From assembly GCF_002101395.1 (NCBI RefSeq), contig NZ_CP019706.1:2976001-3040000 (forward strand): a stretch of 64,000 nt of DNA, given 5' to 3'. The notes beneath the pieces were generated by a model. That model was not told where the DNA came from. It saw only the letters and a program-made list of their open reading frames with translations, and made no database searches. Positions 18,162 to 27,561 of the stretch are shown in pieces (position 1 is the stretch's first letter; the number at the start of each line of letters is the position of its first letter). The translations under genes were made by a program, and so were the position numbers. The stretch comes from Pantoea alhagi. GTDB lineage: Bacteria; Pseudomonadota; Gammaproteobacteria; Enterobacterales; Enterobacteriaceae.

Positions 18162-18416
18162 ATGGAATGTCGTAGCGGTTGTGGGGCCTGTTGTACAGCG
18201 CCGTCCATTTCATCACCGATTCCCGGCATGCCGCAGGGCAAGCCGGCCAATACGGCCTGTATTCAGCTGGATGCCCAACAGCGCTGTAAAATATTCGGCT
18301 CGCCGCTGCGCCCTAAAGTTTGCGCTGGTCTGCAGCCTTCCGCTGAAATGTGCGGCTCCTCCCGTGAACAGGCGCTTACCTGGCTGTTAACGCTGGAAGC
18401 GGCCACTGCTCCCTGA
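18162..18416 (+). CDS. yeiW: YeiW, YkgJ-like cysteine-cluster (UPF0153) protein
   Basis: An 84-residue protein starting MECRSGCGACCTAPS, with Cys at CxxxCxxCC, later CIQL, RCKIF, KVCAGL and MCG. This spacing is that of the UPF0153/YkgJ family, whose cysteines probably hold a zinc or iron-sulfur centre; the activity is unknown. E. coli YeiW is the same length and very similar as I recall it. GGGGGA precedes the ATG at 18162; the in-frame start at 18132 has no such site. Confidence 0.9.
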   Translation: MECRSGCGACCTAPSISSPIPGMPQGKPANTACIQLDAQQRCKIFGSPLRPKVCAGLQPSAEMCGSSREQALTWLLTLEAATAP

Positions 18417-18640
18417 AAATATCTCTGCCTGTTCGCCTTTCCTGTAGGCTTTTGCCACCTCTTATTCTTATCAGCTGATGCTTGCTGAAGCTGAGCGATA
18501 AATCGTCTTTGCCGTCAGCGCCATTTCAGCCTGGCAGCAGAATTATTCTGAAAACGTAAATGAAATGTGCGTTGCTTCAAAAATATGCTACGCGGATTCA
18601 GACATAACTTGCGTGTAAACGGTACTCTGTACCAAACTGA

Positions 18641-18655
18641 TTGAAACGTTTCAGC
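18641..18655. promoter_or_regulatory. Cra (FruR) operator 1 of fruBKA
   Basis: TTGAAACGTTTCAGC, which read on the other strand is GCTGAAACGTTTCAA, fits the Cra consensus (GCTGAAWCGNTTCA). Cra represses fruBKA until fructose-1-phosphate binds it. Confidence 0.85.
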
Positions 18656-18706
18656 GTTATCTCGCAAGTAAAGTTGGCATGGGGTAACGCTTTTTTTCTC
18701 AATACA

Positions 18707-18722
18707 GCTGAAACGATTCAAT
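18707..18722. promoter_or_regulatory. Cra (FruR) operator 2 of fruBKA
   Basis: GCTGAAACGATTCAAT lies 20 bases ahead of the fruB start and matches the Cra consensus. It is 66 bases from operator 1, so both may act on the same promoter. Confidence 0.85.
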
Positions 18723-18742
18723 TTCGGCAGGAGAGGAGAACT

Positions 18743-19876
18743 ATGTTCCAGCTCGATATCAAGGCTATCCATCCAGGGCAGACAGCCAGTAATAAAGAAG
18801 AGGCCATTCGCCAGGTCGCCGCAGCGCTGACGGCCGCAGGCAATGTAGGCGAAGGGTATGTCAACGGCATGCTGGCCCGCGAACAACAAACTTCAACTTA
18901 TCTGGGCAACGGCATTGCAATCCCTCACGGCACCACCGACACCCGCGACCTGGTTCAGCAAACCGGCGTGCAGGTGTTTCAGTTCCCGCAAGGCATCGCC
19001 TGGGGCGACGATCAAACCGCCTATGTGGTGATCGGTATCGCCGCCCGTTCCGACGAGCATCTGGCGCTGCTGCGTCAGCTTACCCATGTGCTAAGCGATG
19101 ATGATGTTGCCGCGCAATTAAGAACCACCAGCTCTGCTGAAGAGCTACGCAGCCTGCTGATGGGTGAAAAGCAGGGCAGCGAATTTAAATTCGATACCTC
19201 GCTGATTGCCGTTGATGTTAACGCCAGCGATTTAATGACGCTGCAGGCGCTCAATGCGGGCCGATTGCAGCAGGCGGGTGCGGTTGATGCACGTTTTGTC
19301 GCGCAGGTTATTGGCGCGAAGCCGCTGAACCTTGGCCAGGGCATCTGGCTGAACGACAGCACCGAAGGCAATCTGGGCAGTGCCGTAGCGGTCAGCCGCG
19401 TCGCGCAGCCTGTTGTCGTTGATGGTGAAACCGCAGCGATGCTGGTGACCGTGGCGGTGGCTGATGATAAGCCGCTGCAGGTACTTAACTATCTCAGCGA
19501 TCTGCTGCTGAAAAATAAAGCGGAGCGTCTGCTGAAAGCGGATGCCGCTGGCGTGCTGGCGCTGTTAACCAGCGAAGTGGATGAGCAGGCGGAAGTGCTG
19601 ACGGCAGAATTTATCATCCGCAACGAACATGGTCTGCATGCCCGACCGGGCACGGCGCTGGTCAGCGTGATCAAGCAATTCAACTGTGATGTCACGATCA
19701 CCAACCTTGACGGCAGCGGTAAGCCAGCCAATGGTCGCAGCCTGATGAAAGTGGTGGCGCTGGGCGTGAAAAAAGGACATCGCCTGCGCTTTACCGCCAG
19801 CGGTGAAGATGCGCAGCAGGCGCTGAATGCGATTGAAGAGGCCATTAACAGCGGCCTTGGCGAGGGGGCAGCATGA
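18743..19876 (+). CDS. fruB: Fructose PTS diphosphoryl transfer protein FruB (EIIA-M-HPr)
   Basis: A 377-residue fusion (E. coli FruB: 376). Residues 1-145 are an EIIA-Fru domain with the phosphorylated His62 in IAIPHGTTD. A middle M domain follows, and then an HPr (FPr) domain whose active-site His lies in NEHGLHARPGTALV. It carries phosphate from Enzyme I to FruA. The start at 18743 is preceded by GGAGAGGAG. The stop overlaps the fruK start by four bases (ATGA), giving coupled translation. Confidence 0.97.
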   Translation: MFQLDIKAIHPGQTASNKEEAIRQVAAALTAAGNVGEGYVNGMLAREQQTSTYLGNGIAIPHGTTDTRDLVQQTGVQVFQFPQGIAWGDDQTAYVVIGIAARSDEHLALLRQLTHVLSDDDVAAQLRTTSSAEELRSLLMGEKQGSEFKFDTSLIAVDVNASDLMTLQALNAGRLQQAGAVDARFVAQVIGAKPLNLGQGIWLNDSTEGNLGSAVAVSRVAQPVVVDGETAAMLVTVAVADDKPLQVLNYLSDLLLKNKAERLLKADAAGVLALLTSEVDEQAEVLTAEFIIRNEHGLHARPGTALVSVIKQFNCDVTITNLDGSGKPANGRSLMKVVALGVKKGHRLRFTASGEDAQQALNAIEEAINSGLGEGAA

Positions 19877-20811
19877 GCAGACGCGTTGCAACCATTACGC
19901 TAAATCCGGCCTATGACCTGGTGGGATATTGCCCGGAAATCGAGCGTGGTGAAGTTAATCTGGTGAAAACCACCGGGCTGCATGCCGCCGGCAAAGGCAT
20001 TAACGTGGCAAAAGTGCTGAAGGATCTGGGCATTGATGTCACCGTTGGCGGTTTTCTGGGTAAAGAGAATCAGGACGGCTTCCAGCATTTGTTTAGCGAG
20101 CTGGGTATCGCCAACCGTTTCCATGTGGTGCCGGGCCGCACGCGTATCAACGTTAAGCTTACCGAGAAAGATGGTGAAGTCACCGACCTGAACTTTTCCG
20201 GTTTTGACGTTAGCGCACAGGACTGGGAGCGTTTCACCACCGATTCCCTGACCTGGCTTGGACAGTTCGATATGGTTTGCGTTAGCGGCAGCCTGCCGGC
20301 TGGCGTTGCGCCGGAAGCCTTTACCCGCTGGATGAGCGATCTGCGCGCCCAGTGTCCCTGCATCATTTTTGACAGCAGCCGTGAAGCGCTGGTGGCAGGC
20401 CTGAAAGCTGCTCCCTGGCTGGTGAAACCAAACCGCCGCGAGCTGGAGATCTGGGCCGGACGCAAGCTGCCTACGCTTGAAGATGTTATTGAAGCTGCGC
20501 ATGCGCTGCGCGAGCAGGGCATTGCTCATGTGGTGATTTCGCTGGGCGCGGAAGGCGCGCTGTGGGTCAACGCCTCCGGCGAGTGGATCGCTAAACCACC
20601 GGCCTGTGAGGTGGTCAGCACCGTGGGTGCGGGCGACTCCATGGTAGGCGGGCTGATCTACGGCCTGCTGATGCGCGAATCAAGCGAACATACGCTACGC
20701 CTGGCTACGGCGGTCGCCGCGCTGGCGGTCAGCCAAAGCAATGTGGGCGTTACCGATCGTACTCAGTTGGCCGCGATGATGGCGCGCGTCGACCTGAAAC
20801 CCTTTAACTGA
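19873..20811 (+). CDS. fruK: 1-phosphofructokinase
   Basis: A 312-residue PfkB-family kinase (E. coli: 312). The family signature with the catalytic Asp is VSTVGAGDSMVGGLIYG near residue 250. The N-terminal substrate region AAGKGINVAKVLKDLG is typical of phosphofructokinase-1. It phosphorylates fructose 1-phosphate made by FruA to fructose 1,6-bisphosphate. It overlaps fruB by four bases and lies 16 bases ahead of fruA. Confidence 0.97.
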   Translation: MSRRVATITLNPAYDLVGYCPEIERGEVNLVKTTGLHAAGKGINVAKVLKDLGIDVTVGGFLGKENQDGFQHLFSELGIANRFHVVPGRTRINVKLTEKDGEVTDLNFSGFDVSAQDWERFTTDSLTWLGQFDMVCVSGSLPAGVAPEAFTRWMSDLRAQCPCIIFDSSREALVAGLKAAPWLVKPNRRELEIWAGRKLPTLEDVIEAAHALREQGIAHVVISLGAEGALWVNASGEWIAKPPACEVVSTVGAGDSMVGGLIYGLLMRESSEHTLRLATAVAALAVSQSNVGVTDRTQLAAMMARVDLKPFN

Positions 20812-20827
20812 CAGCAGGAGAGGTAGA

Positions 20828-22537
20828 ATGAAAACGCTGCTGATTACAGATCCTTCGCTGGGGCTGGCCTCCGGTTATATGGCAAAACAACTTATCACGG
20901 CGGCGGCGGGCAACGCTGGCCTGACGCTGGTGGAAAATCCTGCTGATGCTGAACTGGTGATTGCGCTGGGCAGCAAAATGCCTGCTGACAGCGCGCTGAA
21001 CGGCAAAGCGGTATGGCTGGGCGAGGCGGCGCAGGCGGTACGCGATCCGCAGGCTTTCCTTGCGCGCGCCAAAGCAGAAGCAAAACCCTGGCAGGCTCCG
21101 GCTGTGGAGCCGATCGCGGCTCCGTCGGCAACCGTCGGCGCAGCTGCGACAGGCGCAAAACGCATTGTAGCGATCACCGCCTGTCCAACCGGCGTAGCCC
21201 ATACCTTTATGGCTGCCGAAGCGATTGAAACCGAAGCGAACAAACGCGGCTGGTGGGTAAAGGTGGAAACACGCGGTTCGGTCGGCGCGGGCAACCCGAT
21301 TACCCCGCAGGAGATCGCCGATGCCGATCTGGTGATCGTGGCGGCGGATATCGAAGTGGATCTGGCGAAATTTGCCGGCAAGCCGATGTATCGCACCTCT
21401 ACCGGCCTGGCGTTGAAGAAAACCGCGCAGGAGTTTGACAAGGCGCTGGCTGAAGCGCGGCCTTATCAGCCGAAAGGCAATCAGTCGGGCGCATCCAGCG
21501 ACGGCGAGCAGAAAGAGCGCGCCGGAGCCTATCGTCACCTGTTGACCGGCGTTTCCTATATGCTGCCGATGGTCGTGGCGGGCGGTCTGTCAATTGCGCT
21601 TTCCTTTGCTTTTGGTATTACCGCGTTTAAAGAGCAGGGCACGCTGGCAGCGGCGCTGATGCAGATTGGCGGCGGCACCGCTTTTGCGCTGATGGTGCCG
21701 GTACTGGCAGGCTTCATTGCTTTCTCTATCGCTGACCGACCGGGCCTGACGCCGGGATTGATAGGCGGGATGCTGGCCAGTTCAATTAACGCCGGTTTCC
21801 TTGGCGGGATTATTGCCGGTTTTATTGCCGGTTATGCCGCCAAATTCCTGAGCAGCAAAGTAAAGCTGCCGCAGAGTATGGAAGCGCTGAAGCCGATTTT
21901 GATTATTCCGCTGGTAGCAAGCCTGATTACCGGTCTGCTGATGATTTACGTGGTGGGTACGCCGGTCGCGAAAATCATGGAAGGTCTGACGCACTGGCTG
22001 GGCAATATGGGCACGGCGAATGCGGTGCTGTTGGGCGCAATCCTTGGCGGTATGATGTGTGCTGATATGGGTGGGCCGATTAACAAAGTCGCCTATGCCT
22101 TTGGTGTGGGGCTGCTCAGTTCGCAAACCTATGCGCCAATGGCGGCAATTATGGCTGCCGGTATGGTGCCGCCGCTGGCGATGGGCGTTGCGACGCTGCT
22201 GGCGCGCCGGAAATTTAACAAGGGTCAGCAGGAGGGCGGTAAAGCGGCGCTGGTGCTGGGGCTGTGCTTTATTTCCGAAGGCGCTATCCCATTTGCCGCT
22301 CGCGATCCGATGCGCGTTCTGCCTTGCTGTATCGTTGGTGGTGCGGTAACCGGCGCTATCTCGATGATGGTGGGCGCAAAACTGATGGCGCCGCACGGCG
22401 GTCTGTTTGTGCTGCTGATCCCGGGCGCAATTACGCCGGTGCTGGGTTATCTGCTGGCGATTGCGGTAGGGACGTTGCTGGCAGGCGTCTCTTACGCGGT
22501 GCTGAAACGCCCTGAAGCTGAGCTGGCGAAAGCGTAA
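20828..22537 (+). CDS. fruA: Fructose-specific PTS enzyme IIB'BC FruA
   Basis: A 569-residue permease. Residues 1-85 are the B' domain, which lacks the active Cys. Residues about 110-205 are IIB, with the phosphorylated Cys119 in ITACPTGVAHTFMAAEAIE. From about residue 235 the IIC membrane domain follows with many helices, including GGGTAFALMVPVLAGF and GAIPFAARDP. It imports fructose as fructose 1-phosphate. AGCAGGAGAGG precedes the start, and a terminator follows the stop. Confidence 0.97.
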   Translation: MKTLLITDPSLGLASGYMAKQLITAAAGNAGLTLVENPADAELVIALGSKMPADSALNGKAVWLGEAAQAVRDPQAFLARAKAEAKPWQAPAVEPIAAPSATVGAAATGAKRIVAITACPTGVAHTFMAAEAIETEANKRGWWVKVETRGSVGAGNPITPQEIADADLVIVAADIEVDLAKFAGKPMYRTSTGLALKKTAQEFDKALAEARPYQPKGNQSGASSDGEQKERAGAYRHLLTGVSYMLPMVVAGGLSIALSFAFGITAFKEQGTLAAALMQIGGGTAFALMVPVLAGFIAFSIADRPGLTPGLIGGMLASSINAGFLGGIIAGFIAGYAAKFLSSKVKLPQSMEALKPILIIPLVASLITGLLMIYVVGTPVAKIMEGLTHWLGNMGTANAVLLGAILGGMMCADMGGPINKVAYAFGVGLLSSQTYAPMAAIMAAGMVPPLAMGVATLLARRKFNKGQQEGGKAALVLGLCFISEGAIPFAARDPMRVLPCCIVGGAVTGAISMMVGAKLMAPHGGLFVLLIPGAITPVLGYLLAIAVGTLLAGVSYAVLKRPEAELAKA

Positions 22538-22556
22538 TTAACCGGTTCACGTTGTT

Positions 22557-22586
22557 AAAAAGCCAGCCTTCGGGCTGGCTTTTTTA
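22557..22586. terminator. Terminator between fruA and nfo
   Basis: AAAAAGCCAGCC, TTCG, GGCTGGCTTTTTT. A stable tetraloop hairpin with A and T runs on both sides; it can end fruBKA on the plus strand and nfo on the minus strand. Confidence 0.92.
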
Positions 22587-22598
22587 TAGCGCTTGCAT

Positions 22599-23465
22599 TC
22601 AAAGTATGGGAGTGCCTTCAGAAGCAAGCTGCTGCGACTTCAGCCAGGCAATTTCATCTTTCCAGATATCGGGATTAATGGTTTCCAGAATCAGTGGAAT
22701 ATGGTCAAAGCGGCTGTCTTTCATCAGCCAGCTGAACACGGTTTTGCCAATATTGCCTTCACCCAGGCTGTGATGCCGATCGACGCGGCTGGCATAGGCG
22801 CTTTTCGCATCGTTCAGATGCATACCGCGCAGATACTGAAAGCCGACAATGCGATCGAATTCGGCGAAAGTCGCCTCGCAGTCCGCTTCGGTGCGCAGAT
22901 CGTAGCCGCCGGCAAACGCGTGGCAGGTATCGATACAGACACCGACGCGCGACTTATCCTCCACCCGATCGATAATCGCCGCCAGGTGTTCAAAACGGTA
23001 GCCCAGGTTGCTGCCCTGGCCTGCTGTGTTTTCAATCACTGCGGTAACGCCGGTGGTTTTATCCAGCGCAATATTCACCGACTCAGCAATACGCTGCAGA
23101 CACGCATCTTCGTCGATCTGGCTGAGGTGGCTGCCGGGATGGAAGTTAAGCAGGGACAGCCCCAGCTGTTCGCAACGTTGCAGCTCATCAATAAAAGCCT
23201 TACGCGATTTTTCCAGCGGCTCTTCCTGGGGATGTCCGAGGTTAATTAAAAAGCTGTCATGCGGCAGGATTTGACCGCTGCTATAGCCGTACTTTTCGCA
23301 GGCGCTGCGAAAGGCGTCGATGGTCGCAGTGGATAACGGCGCCGCCCGCCACTGCCGCTGGTTTTTGGTAAACAGCGCAAAAGCGGTTGCTTCCAGTTCA
23401 TAAGCGCGTAACACCGCCTGTTCCACACCGCCCGCCGCACTGACATGCGCGCCAATAAATTTCAT
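22599..23465 (-). CDS. nfo: Endonuclease IV (AP endonuclease)
   Basis: A 288-residue TIM-barrel enzyme of AP endonuclease family 2 (E. coli Nfo: 285). The start MKFIGAHVSAAGGVEQAVLRA is characteristic. Zinc-ligand regions are visible: LLNFHPGSH, AVIENTAGQG, GVCIDTCHAFAGG, HLNDAKSAY, DRHHSLGEGNIG and ILETINP. It repairs abasic and oxidised sites and is part of the SoxRS response in E. coli. CAGGAG precedes the start. It is convergent with fruA. Confidence 0.97.
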   Translation of the reverse strand: MKFIGAHVSAAGGVEQAVLRAYELEATAFALFTKNQRQWRAAPLSTATIDAFRSACEKYGYSSGQILPHDSFLINLGHPQEEPLEKSRKAFIDELQRCEQLGLSLLNFHPGSHLSQIDEDACLQRIAESVNIALDKTTGVTAVIENTAGQGSNLGYRFEHLAAIIDRVEDKSRVGVCIDTCHAFAGGYDLRTEADCEATFAEFDRIVGFQYLRGMHLNDAKSAYASRVDRHHSLGEGNIGKTVFSWLMKDSRFDHIPLILETINPDIWKDEIAWLKSQQLASEGTPIL

Positions 23466-23520
23466 GCTGTTCTCCTGTTAATGGCCTGCCTGAGCAGGCC
23501 GGCCATGATAACTGATGCGC

Positions 23521-24579
23521 CTATGGCATGAAATGGTGAACCAGCAGGTTAATGGCGCCGCCACCCAGCAGCAGCCAGATAAACAGCATCAGGCCCAACA
23601 GCAGCGGACGCATGCCCGCCTGTTTAATCGCGCTCAGGCGCGTCGTCAGCCCCAGGGCAGCCATTGCCATCGCCAGCAGCAGCGTATCGAGTTGGTTGAT
23701 CAACGCAATCCAGCCAGCAGGCAGCAGATGGAATGAGTTAAACAGCGCCACCGCAATAAACATCAGTGCAAACCAGGGAAACGGCACGGCGCTTCGTTGC
23801 GTCGAAGAGTGCGGGCTCTGGCGCTGGATCCAGGCGGAGAGCAGCAGCAGAAACGGTGCCAACATCATGACCCGCAGCATTTTGGCGATGACCGCTGCGT
23901 TTTCTGCCTCGGGGCCGATCGCGTGGCCCGCTGCAACCACCTGCGCCACCTCATGCACCGTCGATCCGGTATAAATGCCGAACTGCGTCATGCTCAGCGC
24001 GGGAAACAGCTGCTGCGCCAGCGGCCAGAGCAGCGGCCAGATAAAAATCGCCAGCGTGCCGAACAGCACTACGGTAGCGATCGCCACCGCCACCTTTGCC
24101 GCCTGCGCTTTGACCACCGGTTCCGTTGCCAGCACGGCGGCGGCACCGCAGATGCTGCTGCCTGCGCCGATCAGCCAGCAGCTCTCGCGATCCAGCCCCA
24201 GCCAGCGACGGCCAAGCCAGCAGGCCAGCAGAAAAGTTGAGCTTAGCGTCAACGCATCAATAACGATGCCGCTGATGCCGACGCCTGCAATCTGCTGGAA
24301 GGTAAGACGAAAACCGTACAGGATAATCCCCAGCCGTAGCAGACGCTGTTTCGCCAGCAGTACGCCACTATCGCACACAGAGTGAAGATAAGGATAAAGG
24401 GTATTGCCCAACAGCATGCCCGTAACGATCGCCAGCGTCAGCCCGCTCAGACCCAGCGTGGCAAAGAAATGCTGCCTGCCCAGCGTTAGCGCAGCGGCAG
24501 CCATCAGGCCGGTCAGCAGCAGCCCAGGTAAAAAACGTGCTGAACGATAGTGCGGTTTTGTCAGGGTTAAATCAGCCAT
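23521..24579 (-). CDS. yeiH: UPF0324 inner-membrane protein YeiH
   Basis: A 352-residue protein with about ten helices. It carries the family sequence LLRLGIILYGFRLTFQQIAGVG and the segment IGAGSSICGAAAVLA, followed by STVHEVAQVVAAG. The family is related to putative sulfate exporters; function in enterobacteria is not established. GGAG lies about seven bases ahead of the ATG. It is divergent from the DUF1232 gene and yeiE. In E. coli yeiH and yeiE are neighbours, and the regulator is thought to act on yeiH. Confidence 0.9.
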   Translation of the reverse strand: MADLTLTKPHYRSARFLPGLLLTGLMAAAALTLGRQHFFATLGLSGLTLAIVTGMLLGNTLYPYLHSVCDSGVLLAKQRLLRLGIILYGFRLTFQQIAGVGISGIVIDALTLSSTFLLACWLGRRWLGLDRESCWLIGAGSSICGAAAVLATEPVVKAQAAKVAVAIATVVLFGTLAIFIWPLLWPLAQQLFPALSMTQFGIYTGSTVHEVAQVVAAGHAIGPEAENAAVIAKMLRVMMLAPFLLLLSAWIQRQSPHSSTQRSAVPFPWFALMFIAVALFNSFHLLPAGWIALINQLDTLLLAMAMAALGLTTRLSAIKQAGMRPLLLGLMLFIWLLLGGGAINLLVHHFMP

Positions 24580-24688
24580 ATGCGGACTCCTCTTTCTCTA
24601 AGGCAAGTGTGCGCCGCGCCTGGCTTAAAAGTGAAATTGATTATATATTTATTATCAATCGGAATAAGTAATATAGGCGGAGGTGAAA

Positions 24689-25066
24689 GTGCTGTTTAAT
24701 CGTCTACGTCGCTGGGTGCGGCTTATTAAAAAAGATGCGCTTACGCTATGGTTCGCCTGTCGCGACCCTCATGCGCCTCTGTGGTTAAAGCTTTTTACCG
24801 GAGTGCTGGCGGTTTATGCGGTTAGCCCCATCGACCTGATCCCTGATGTGATGCCCATTGTGGGATGGCTGGATGATGCGGTTATCGTACCGTCGGGTGT
24901 GATGCTGCTGTTGCGCATGATGCCAACGCAGGTACGCGCCCGCAGCGAGGCCAACGCTGAGCTACGCCAGCGGCAGGGTAAAAAAATGATGAGCAGCAGC
25001 CTTATTATTTTGCTGCTGTTTTGGCTGGCGCTGCTGATGTGGGGCGTCAGGCATTTTATGACGTAA
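24689..25066 (+). CDS. DUF1232 (YkvA-like) membrane protein
   Basis: A 125-residue protein. The DUF1232 core is near residues 35-75, with YAVSPIDLIPDVMPIVGWLDDA; a C-terminal hydrophobic helix (LIILLLFWLALLMWGV) ends it. Function is unknown; related proteins are small membrane-associated proteins. The GTG at 24689 is preferred because GGAGG lies five bases upstream; the GTG at 24683 would overlap that site. It ends ten bases before yeiE on the same strand, so the two are probably co-transcribed. I do not recall such a gene at this place in E. coli. Confidence 0.8.
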   Translation: MLFNRLRRWVRLIKKDALTLWFACRDPHAPLWLKLFTGVLAVYAVSPIDLIPDVMPIVGWLDDAVIVPSGVMLLLRMMPTQVRARSEANAELRQRQGKKMMSSSLIILLLFWLALLMWGVRHFMT

Positions 25067-25076
25067 AGGACAATCG

Positions 25077-25943
25077 ATGCATATTACGCTGCGTCAAATA
25101 GAAGTATTTACCGAGGTGCTGAAAAGCGGTTCTACTACCCAGGCTTCACAGCAGCTGGCGCTTTCGCAGTCGGCGGTCAGCGCGGCGCTGGCCGACCTGG
25201 AAGGGCAGTTGGGCGTGCAGCTGTTCGATCGCGTGGGCAAGCGGCTGGTGGTAAACGAACATGGCCGTCTGCTCTATCCGCGCGCGGTAGGGCTGCTGGA
25301 GCAGGCGATCGATATTGAACAGCTGTTTCGCGAAGACAACGGCGCGATTAGGCTGTACGCCAGCAGCACTATTGGCAACTACCTGTTGCCGGGAATGCTT
25401 GCCGCCTGGCGACGCGACTATCCGCAGCTGCCGCTGGAGCTGAGTGTGGGCAACAGTCAGGATGTGATCAATGCGGTAGCCGATTTTCGCGTGGATCTTG
25501 GGCTGATAGAAGGGCCATGCCATCTCAGCGACATCATCAGCGAACCCTGGCTGCAGGATGAGCTGGTGGTGTTTGCCGCGCCTGATACGCCGTTGCGCCA
25601 GCAGCCGGTCACGCTGGAGAGCCTGGCCGCTGCGCCCTGGATCCTGCGTGAGCACGGCTCGGGTACGCGTGAAATCGTGGATTATCTGCTGCTCTCGCAC
25701 CTGCCGCATTTTCAGCTGGCGCTGGAGCTGGGCAACTCTGAGGCGATCAAGCATGCGGTACGGCACGGGATGGGCATTAGCTGCCTGTCGCGGCGGGTGA
25801 TTGCCGAACAGCTGGAAACCGGTTCGCTGGTGGAAATCAAGGTGCCGTTGCCAACGTTGTCGCGTACCCTTTATCGTATCCATCATCGGCAGAAGCATAT
25901 CTCCAAAGCGCTGAGCCGCTTTCTGAGCTATTGCCGGGAATAA
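25077..25943 (+). CDS. yeiE: LysR-family transcriptional regulator YeiE
   Basis: A 288-residue LysR protein. The winged-helix domain at residues 1-60 contains SGSTTQASQQLALSQSAVSAAL, and the effector-binding domain follows, typical of the CysB/CbbR-like subgroup with REHGSGTREIVDYLL. Its position beside yeiH and lysP is as in E. coli. E. coli YeiE has been linked to lysP/yeiH control and to iron or sulfite responses; that role is not visible here. Confidence 0.92.
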   Translation: MHITLRQIEVFTEVLKSGSTTQASQQLALSQSAVSAALADLEGQLGVQLFDRVGKRLVVNEHGRLLYPRAVGLLEQAIDIEQLFREDNGAIRLYASSTIGNYLLPGMLAAWRRDYPQLPLELSVGNSQDVINAVADFRVDLGLIEGPCHLSDIISEPWLQDELVVFAAPDTPLRQQPVTLESLAAAPWILREHGSGTREIVDYLLLSHLPHFQLALELGNSEAIKHAVRHGMGISCLSRRVIAEQLETGSLVEIKVPLPTLSRTLYRIHHRQKHISKALSRFLSYCRE

Positions 25944-26070
25944 GTAACGGGCACTGCTAATAATCCAGCGCGAATCATGAAGGTAACTTATAACGCAGGG
26001 TTATCACTATACTTGACCCGATGAGTTGCTACAATCGCGCCTCTTTTCATCCCATTTACAGCGTTTAAAT

Positions 26071-27537
26071 ATGGTTCAGGATAAAAAAACAACACAACCA
26101 CCTGGGTTGCAGCGTGCGCTAAAAGCGCGCCATCTGACAATGATCGCTATCGGCGGATCTATCGGCACCGGGCTGTTTGTCGCCTCTGGCGCGACGATCT
26201 CGCAGGCGGGGCCTGGCGGTGCGCTGCTCTCCTATGCGCTTATCGGGCTGATGGTTTACTTTTTGATGACCAGTCTCGGCGAACTGGCGGCGTTTATGCC
26301 GGTTTCCGGCTCTTTCTCCACCTATGGTGCCAAATATGTCGAAGAAGGGTTTGGCTTCGCGCTTGGCTGGAACTACTGGTACAACTGGGCGGTTACCATC
26401 GCCGTTGACCTGGTGGCATCACAGCTGGTGATGAGTTACTGGTTCCCGGATACGCCGGGCTGGATCTGGAGCGCACTGTTCCTCGGCCTGATGTTCCTGC
26501 TGAACTATATTTCGGTAAAAGGCTTTGGCGAGGCGGAATACTGGTTCTCGCTGATCAAAGTCACCACCGTGATCATCTTTATCATTATTGGCGTGCTGAT
26601 GATGATCGGGATCCTGCGCGGCGGAGAGAGCGCTGGCTGGCAAAACTGGCAGATTGGCGAAGCGCCTTTCGCCGGTGGTTTTGCAGCGATGATTGGCGTG
26701 GCGATGATTGTCGGCTTCTCTTTCCAGGGAACCGAACTGATTGGTATTGCGGCGGGCGAGTCGGAAGATCCGGCAAAAAATATTCCGCGCGCGGTGCGTC
26801 AGGTGTTCTGGCGTATCCTGCTGTTTTATATCTTCGCCATTCTGATTATCAGCCTGATCATTCCTTACACCGATCCCAGCCTGCTGCGTAACGATGTAAA
26901 AGATATCAGCGTTAGTCCGTTTACGCTGGTGTTCCAGCATGCCGGTCTGCTGTCGGCGGCGGCGGTAATGAACGCGGTGATCCTGACGGCGGTGCTGTCG
27001 GCGGGCAACTCCGGGATGTACGCCTCGACGCGCATGCTGTTTACCCTTGCCAGCGAAGGCAAAGCGCCGCGTATTTTCGCTAAGCTGTCGAAAAACGGCG
27101 TGCCGCGCAACGCGCTCTATGCCACCACCGTAGTGGCAGCGCTCTGCTTCCTGACCTCGAAGTTTGGTAACCAGCAGGTTTACCTGTGGCTGCTAAACAC
27201 CTCCGGGATGACAGGCTTTATCGCCTGGCTGGGCATTGCCATCAGCCATTATCGCTTCCGTCGTGGCTATGTGGCGCAGGGACATAAGCTGGAAGACCTG
27301 CCTTACCTGTCCGGCTTCTTCCCGCTGGGGCCGATTTTCGCTTTTGTGCTCTGTTTGATTATTACACTTGGTCAGAACTATCAGGCTTTCCTGGCGGACA
27401 CCATTGACTGGTACGGCGTGGCTGCTACCTATATCGGCATTCCGCTGTTCCTGATCATCTGGTTTGGCTACAAGCTGGTACGCCGCAGTCGTTTCGTACG
27501 CTATCGCGATATGGAATTTCCACGCTTCGGTGACTAA
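26071..27537 (+). CDS. lysP: Lysine-specific permease LysP
   Basis: A 488-residue, twelve-helix amino acid permease of the APC family (E. coli LysP: 489). The first helix region RHLTMIAIGGSIGTGLFVAS and the later QGTELIGIAAGESEDPAKN are nearly identical to the E. coli sequence as I recall it. In E. coli LysP imports lysine and also holds CadC inactive when lysine is scarce. The start at 26071 begins the conserved part. The 127-base leader has no room for a lysine riboswitch. Confidence 0.97.
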   Translation: MVQDKKTTQPPGLQRALKARHLTMIAIGGSIGTGLFVASGATISQAGPGGALLSYALIGLMVYFLMTSLGELAAFMPVSGSFSTYGAKYVEEGFGFALGWNYWYNWAVTIAVDLVASQLVMSYWFPDTPGWIWSALFLGLMFLLNYISVKGFGEAEYWFSLIKVTTVIIFIIIGVLMMIGILRGGESAGWQNWQIGEAPFAGGFAAMIGVAMIVGFSFQGTELIGIAAGESEDPAKNIPRAVRQVFWRILLFYIFAILIISLIIPYTDPSLLRNDVKDISVSPFTLVFQHAGLLSAAAVMNAVILTAVLSAGNSGMYASTRMLFTLASEGKAPRIFAKLSKNGVPRNALYATTVVAALCFLTSKFGNQQVYLWLLNTSGMTGFIAWLGIAISHYRFRRGYVAQGHKLEDLPYLSGFFPLGPIFAFVLCLIITLGQNYQAFLADTIDWYGVAATYIGIPLFLIIWFGYKLVRRSRFVRYRDMEFPRFGD

Positions 27538-27561
27538 CGGTTAATGACGGGCAAATAAAAG

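Larger units (their letters stand above)
18417..18742 (+). promoter_or_regulatory. fru operon promoter region
   Basis: This gap of about 325 bases between yeiW and fruB holds no gene. Its last 100 bases carry two Cra-type palindromes (18641-18655 and 18707-18722). The E. coli setB gene, which lies here in that species, is absent. Confidence 0.7.

Noticed and set aside
20804..21538. 244-codon minus-strand frame over fruA
   Set aside because: Antisense to the well-supported fruA, with no ribosome site and an Arg/Cys-rich translation.
25944..26070. Lysine riboswitch ahead of lysP
   Set aside because: The gap is only 127 bases and no L-box features are visible.
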